Made by a program: the position numbers and the translations under genes. Positions 32,464-34,487 of a stretch of DNA of 34,487 nt are shown here, in pieces. Under the pieces are notes generated by a model. The model was given only the letters and a program-made list of their open reading frames with translations. It was not told where the DNA came from and did not search any database. This DNA is from Anabaena sp. UHCC 0187 (GTDB lineage Bacteria > Cyanobacteriota > Cyanobacteriia > Cyanobacteriales > Nostocaceae), in the NCBI RefSeq assembly GCF_009712035.1, contig NZ_VILB01000029.1, forward strand, positions 1-34,487. Direction: 5' to 3'. Position 1 is the stretch's first letter. Each line of letters starts with the position of its first letter.

Positions 32464-34479
32464 ATGGGTGTCGAGTCAACCGCTGATGAGATTGTAAAAA
32501 TGCCATCTAATGGGCATAAAGCCGAATTAAAAAGCCAAAAACAGAAGAAGAAACTTTTAGCACCTAGTACAACTACAGGAGATAAATCTCTTCCTTGGAA
32601 AATTGAGAACAGTGAAGACCTTTACCGGATTGAAGGTTGGGGACAACCTTATTTTTCGATTAATGCGGCTGGTCATGTCACTGTCTCCCCCAAAGGTGAA
32701 CGTGGTGGGTCATTAGACTTATTTGAGTTGGTCAATGCCTTACAGCAGCGTAATTTGGGGTTGCCCATGTTAATCAGGTTTTCTGATATTTTGGAAGACC
32801 GAATTGAGAGATTGAATGCTTGTTTTGCGAAGGCGATCGCTCGCTATAACTATCCCGGTGTGTATCGGGGGGTATTTCCTGTTAAATGCAATCAACAACG
32901 CCACCTGATCGAAGATTTAGTTCGTTTTGGTAAACCCCATCAATTTGGTTTAGAAGCAGGTTCTAAGCCAGAATTAATGATTGCTCTGGCTTTGTTAGAT
33001 ACACCAGGCGCATTGTTAATTTGCAACGGCTACAAAGACCAGGAATACATCGAAACAGCGATGTTAGCCCAGAGACTAGGACAAACACCAGTCATCGTCC
33101 TAGAGCAAATTGAAGAGGTAGATTTAGCCATTGCGGTCAGTCGTCAATTAGGCATTAAGCCCATTTTGGGAGTAAGAGCAAAGTTAAGTACCCAAGGAAT
33201 GGGGCGTTGGGGAACTTCCACAGGCGATCGCGCTAAGTTTGGCTTGACAATTCCTGAAATTATGGAAGCTGTGGAAAAATTAGGTGCAGCCGACTTACTC
33301 GGTTCTTTGCAATTATTACACTTTCACATTGGTTCTCAAATCTCCGCCATCAATGTCATTAAAGATGCCATCCAAGAAGCCAGCCGCATTTATGTAGAGT
33401 TGGCCATGCTAGGGGCCGATATGAAATATTTAGACGTGGGTGGCGGATTGGGTGTAGATTACGACGGCTCTCAAACTAACTTCTACACATCGAAAAACTA
33501 CAATATGCAAAACTATGCTAACGACATCGTGGCAGAGTTAAAAGACACCTGTGATGAAAAGCATATTCCCGTACCAACATTAGTGAGTGAAAGTGGCCGG
33601 GCAATTTCTTCCCACCAATCGGTTTTAATCTTTGATGTTCTCAGCACCAGCGATGTCCCCCTTGATCCCCCTTCCCCCCACCAAGAGGGAGAATCCCCAA
33701 TTATTAAATATCTCTGGGAAACTTACCAATCCATCAACAAAGAAAATTACCAAGAGTTTTATCACGATGCTGCTCAATTCAAAGAAGAAGCTATCAGTCG
33801 TTTCAACTTAGGAATTTTGCGCCTCAATGAACGCGCTAAAGCCGAGCGTCTTTACTGGGCTTGTTGTCAAAAGGTTTTAACTCTCATTCGTCAGGAAGAA
33901 TACGTACCTGATGAGTTGGAAGACCTAGAAAAAATCATGGCTTCCATTTACTATATCAATCTTTCTGTGTTTCAATCAGCACCGGATTGTTGGGCTATAG
34001 ATCAACTATTTCCCATTATGCCCATACATCGTCTGGATGAAGAACCAACCCGGAGAGGAATTTTAGCGGACTTAACCTGCGATAGTGATGGGAAAATAGA
34101 CCGCTTCATAGATTTGCGAGATGTCAAATCAGTGTTAGAACTGCACGAATTTGAGCCAGGAAAACCCTATTATCTAGGAATGTTCCTCAATGGAGCGTAC
34201 CAGGAAATTATGGGGAATTTACATAATCTCTTTGGTGACACTAACGCCGTTCATATCAACTTAACCCCCAAGGGATACCAAATTGAACACGTTGTCAAGG
34301 GCGATACCATGAGTGAAGTTCTGAGCTATGTCCAGTATGATGCTGAAGATATGGTAGAAAATATTCGCCAACGTTGTGAACGAGCTTTAGAAGAACAGCA
34401 CATCACCCTGGCAGAATCTCAGCGACTATTACAAACCTATGAGCAAAGTTTACAACGGTATACTTACTTGAATAGTTAG
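32464..34479 (+). CDS. speA: Biosynthetic arginine decarboxylase
   Basis: A 671-residue PLP-dependent arginine decarboxylase of the SpeA (fold III, alanine-racemase-like) type, converting arginine to agmatine and CO2 for polyamine synthesis. The PLP lysine is Lys141 (VFPVKCNQQ), the barrel is marked by LLHFHIGSQ and the PLP-phosphate loop LDVGGGLGVDYDG, and the second active-site residue is Cys539 (DLTCDSDG). Residues 1-44 form a Lys/Ser-rich tail likely to be disordered. AGGTCAGGAAG lies directly before the ATG. The 227-base gap to ndk contains the divergent promoters. The gene ends eight bases before the window edge. Confidence 0.95.
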   Translation: MGVESTADEIVKMPSNGHKAELKSQKQKKKLLAPSTTTGDKSLPWKIENSEDLYRIEGWGQPYFSINAAGHVTVSPKGERGGSLDLFELVNALQQRNLGLPMLIRFSDILEDRIERLNACFAKAIARYNYPGVYRGVFPVKCNQQRHLIEDLVRFGKPHQFGLEAGSKPELMIALALLDTPGALLICNGYKDQEYIETAMLAQRLGQTPVIVLEQIEEVDLAIAVSRQLGIKPILGVRAKLSTQGMGRWGTSTGDRAKFGLTIPEIMEAVEKLGAADLLGSLQLLHFHIGSQISAINVIKDAIQEASRIYVELAMLGADMKYLDVGGGLGVDYDGSQTNFYTSKNYNMQNYANDIVAELKDTCDEKHIPVPTLVSESGRAISSHQSVLIFDVLSTSDVPLDPPSPHQEGESPIIKYLWETYQSINKENYQEFYHDAAQFKEEAISRFNLGILRLNERAKAERLYWACCQKVLTLIRQEEYVPDELEDLEKIMASIYYINLSVFQSAPDCWAIDQLFPIMPIHRLDEEPTRRGILADLTCDSDGKIDRFIDLRDVKSVLELHEFEPGKPYYLGMFLNGAYQEIMGNLHNLFGDTNAVHINLTPKGYQIEHVVKGDTMSEVLSYVQYDAEDMVENIRQRCERALEEQHITLAESQRLLQTYEQSLQRYTYLNS

Positions 34480-34487
34480 GATTGGTG

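Noticed and set aside
33655-33705. Repeat insertion (CCCCCTT-type) inside speA
   Set aside because: The C-rich stretch encodes DVPLDPPSPHQEGESP in frame, and a Pro-rich segment at this point looks normal for cyanobacterial SpeA as far as I recall.

Overview
The window looks like a chromosomal segment of a filamentous, probably heterocyst-forming cyanobacterium (Nostocales, Anabaena/Dolichospermum-like). The reasons are: psbY for photosystem II; cyanobacteria-typical proteins (CPP1-like, a TIGR02652-like protein, DUF2811, a GH57/DUF3536 protein); a pilMNOQ cluster without pilP; at least twelve HIP1 octamers (GCGATCGC); and many heptanucleotide tandem repeats of the STRR type. The DNA is AT-rich throughout. 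There is no tRNA, rRNA, CRISPR array or intact transposon.

The left part (1 to about 6.6 kb) is accessory in character and has no HIP1 site. On the minus strand it carries a tightly packed operon: a DUF262 (GmrS/ParB-fold-like) protein, an AAA/ABC-type ATPase with a DUF3696-like tail, and the first 32 codons of a third gene cut by the window edge. This layout resembles a defence module. Divergent from it on the plus strand is a compact operon of a metallo-beta-lactamase-fold hydrolase, a small tyrosine-phosphatase-like protein, a PaaK/F390-synthetase-like adenylate-forming enzyme and a GNAT-type acyltransferase, followed by a small membrane protein. It looks like a small-molecule or acyl-conjugate pathway whose product I cannot name.

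The middle (6.6 to 21.5 kb) is mostly core metabolism and envelope functions: a GH57 glycoside hydrolase, a Ca2+/H+ antiporter, a peptidoglycan-binding protein, methionine aminopeptidase, a secreted cupredoxin, a two-domain M16 peptidase with a near-perfect palindrome (containing GTA-N8-TAC) just before its start, a VOC protein, a zinc-ribbon protein, a gamma-carbonic-anhydrase-like protein, psbY, folC and a sugar-type ABC solute-binding protein. Intergenic gaps here are filled with 5- to 7-nt tandem repeats and short palindromes.

The right part (21.5 to 34.5 kb) holds the type IV pilus alignment and secretin genes pilM-pilN-pilO-pilQ with a terminator behind them, a HAD phosphatase, a CPP1-like membrane protein, an OmpR-type response regulator, DUF2811, a TerC-family membrane protein, ndk and speA. 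Two long gene-free gaps lie here. One (28527-29240) contains a well-formed promoter and terminator pair that would produce a roughly 110-nt RNA. The other (30225-30982) contains phased DnaA-box-like motifs next to an 8-bp-arm palindrome.
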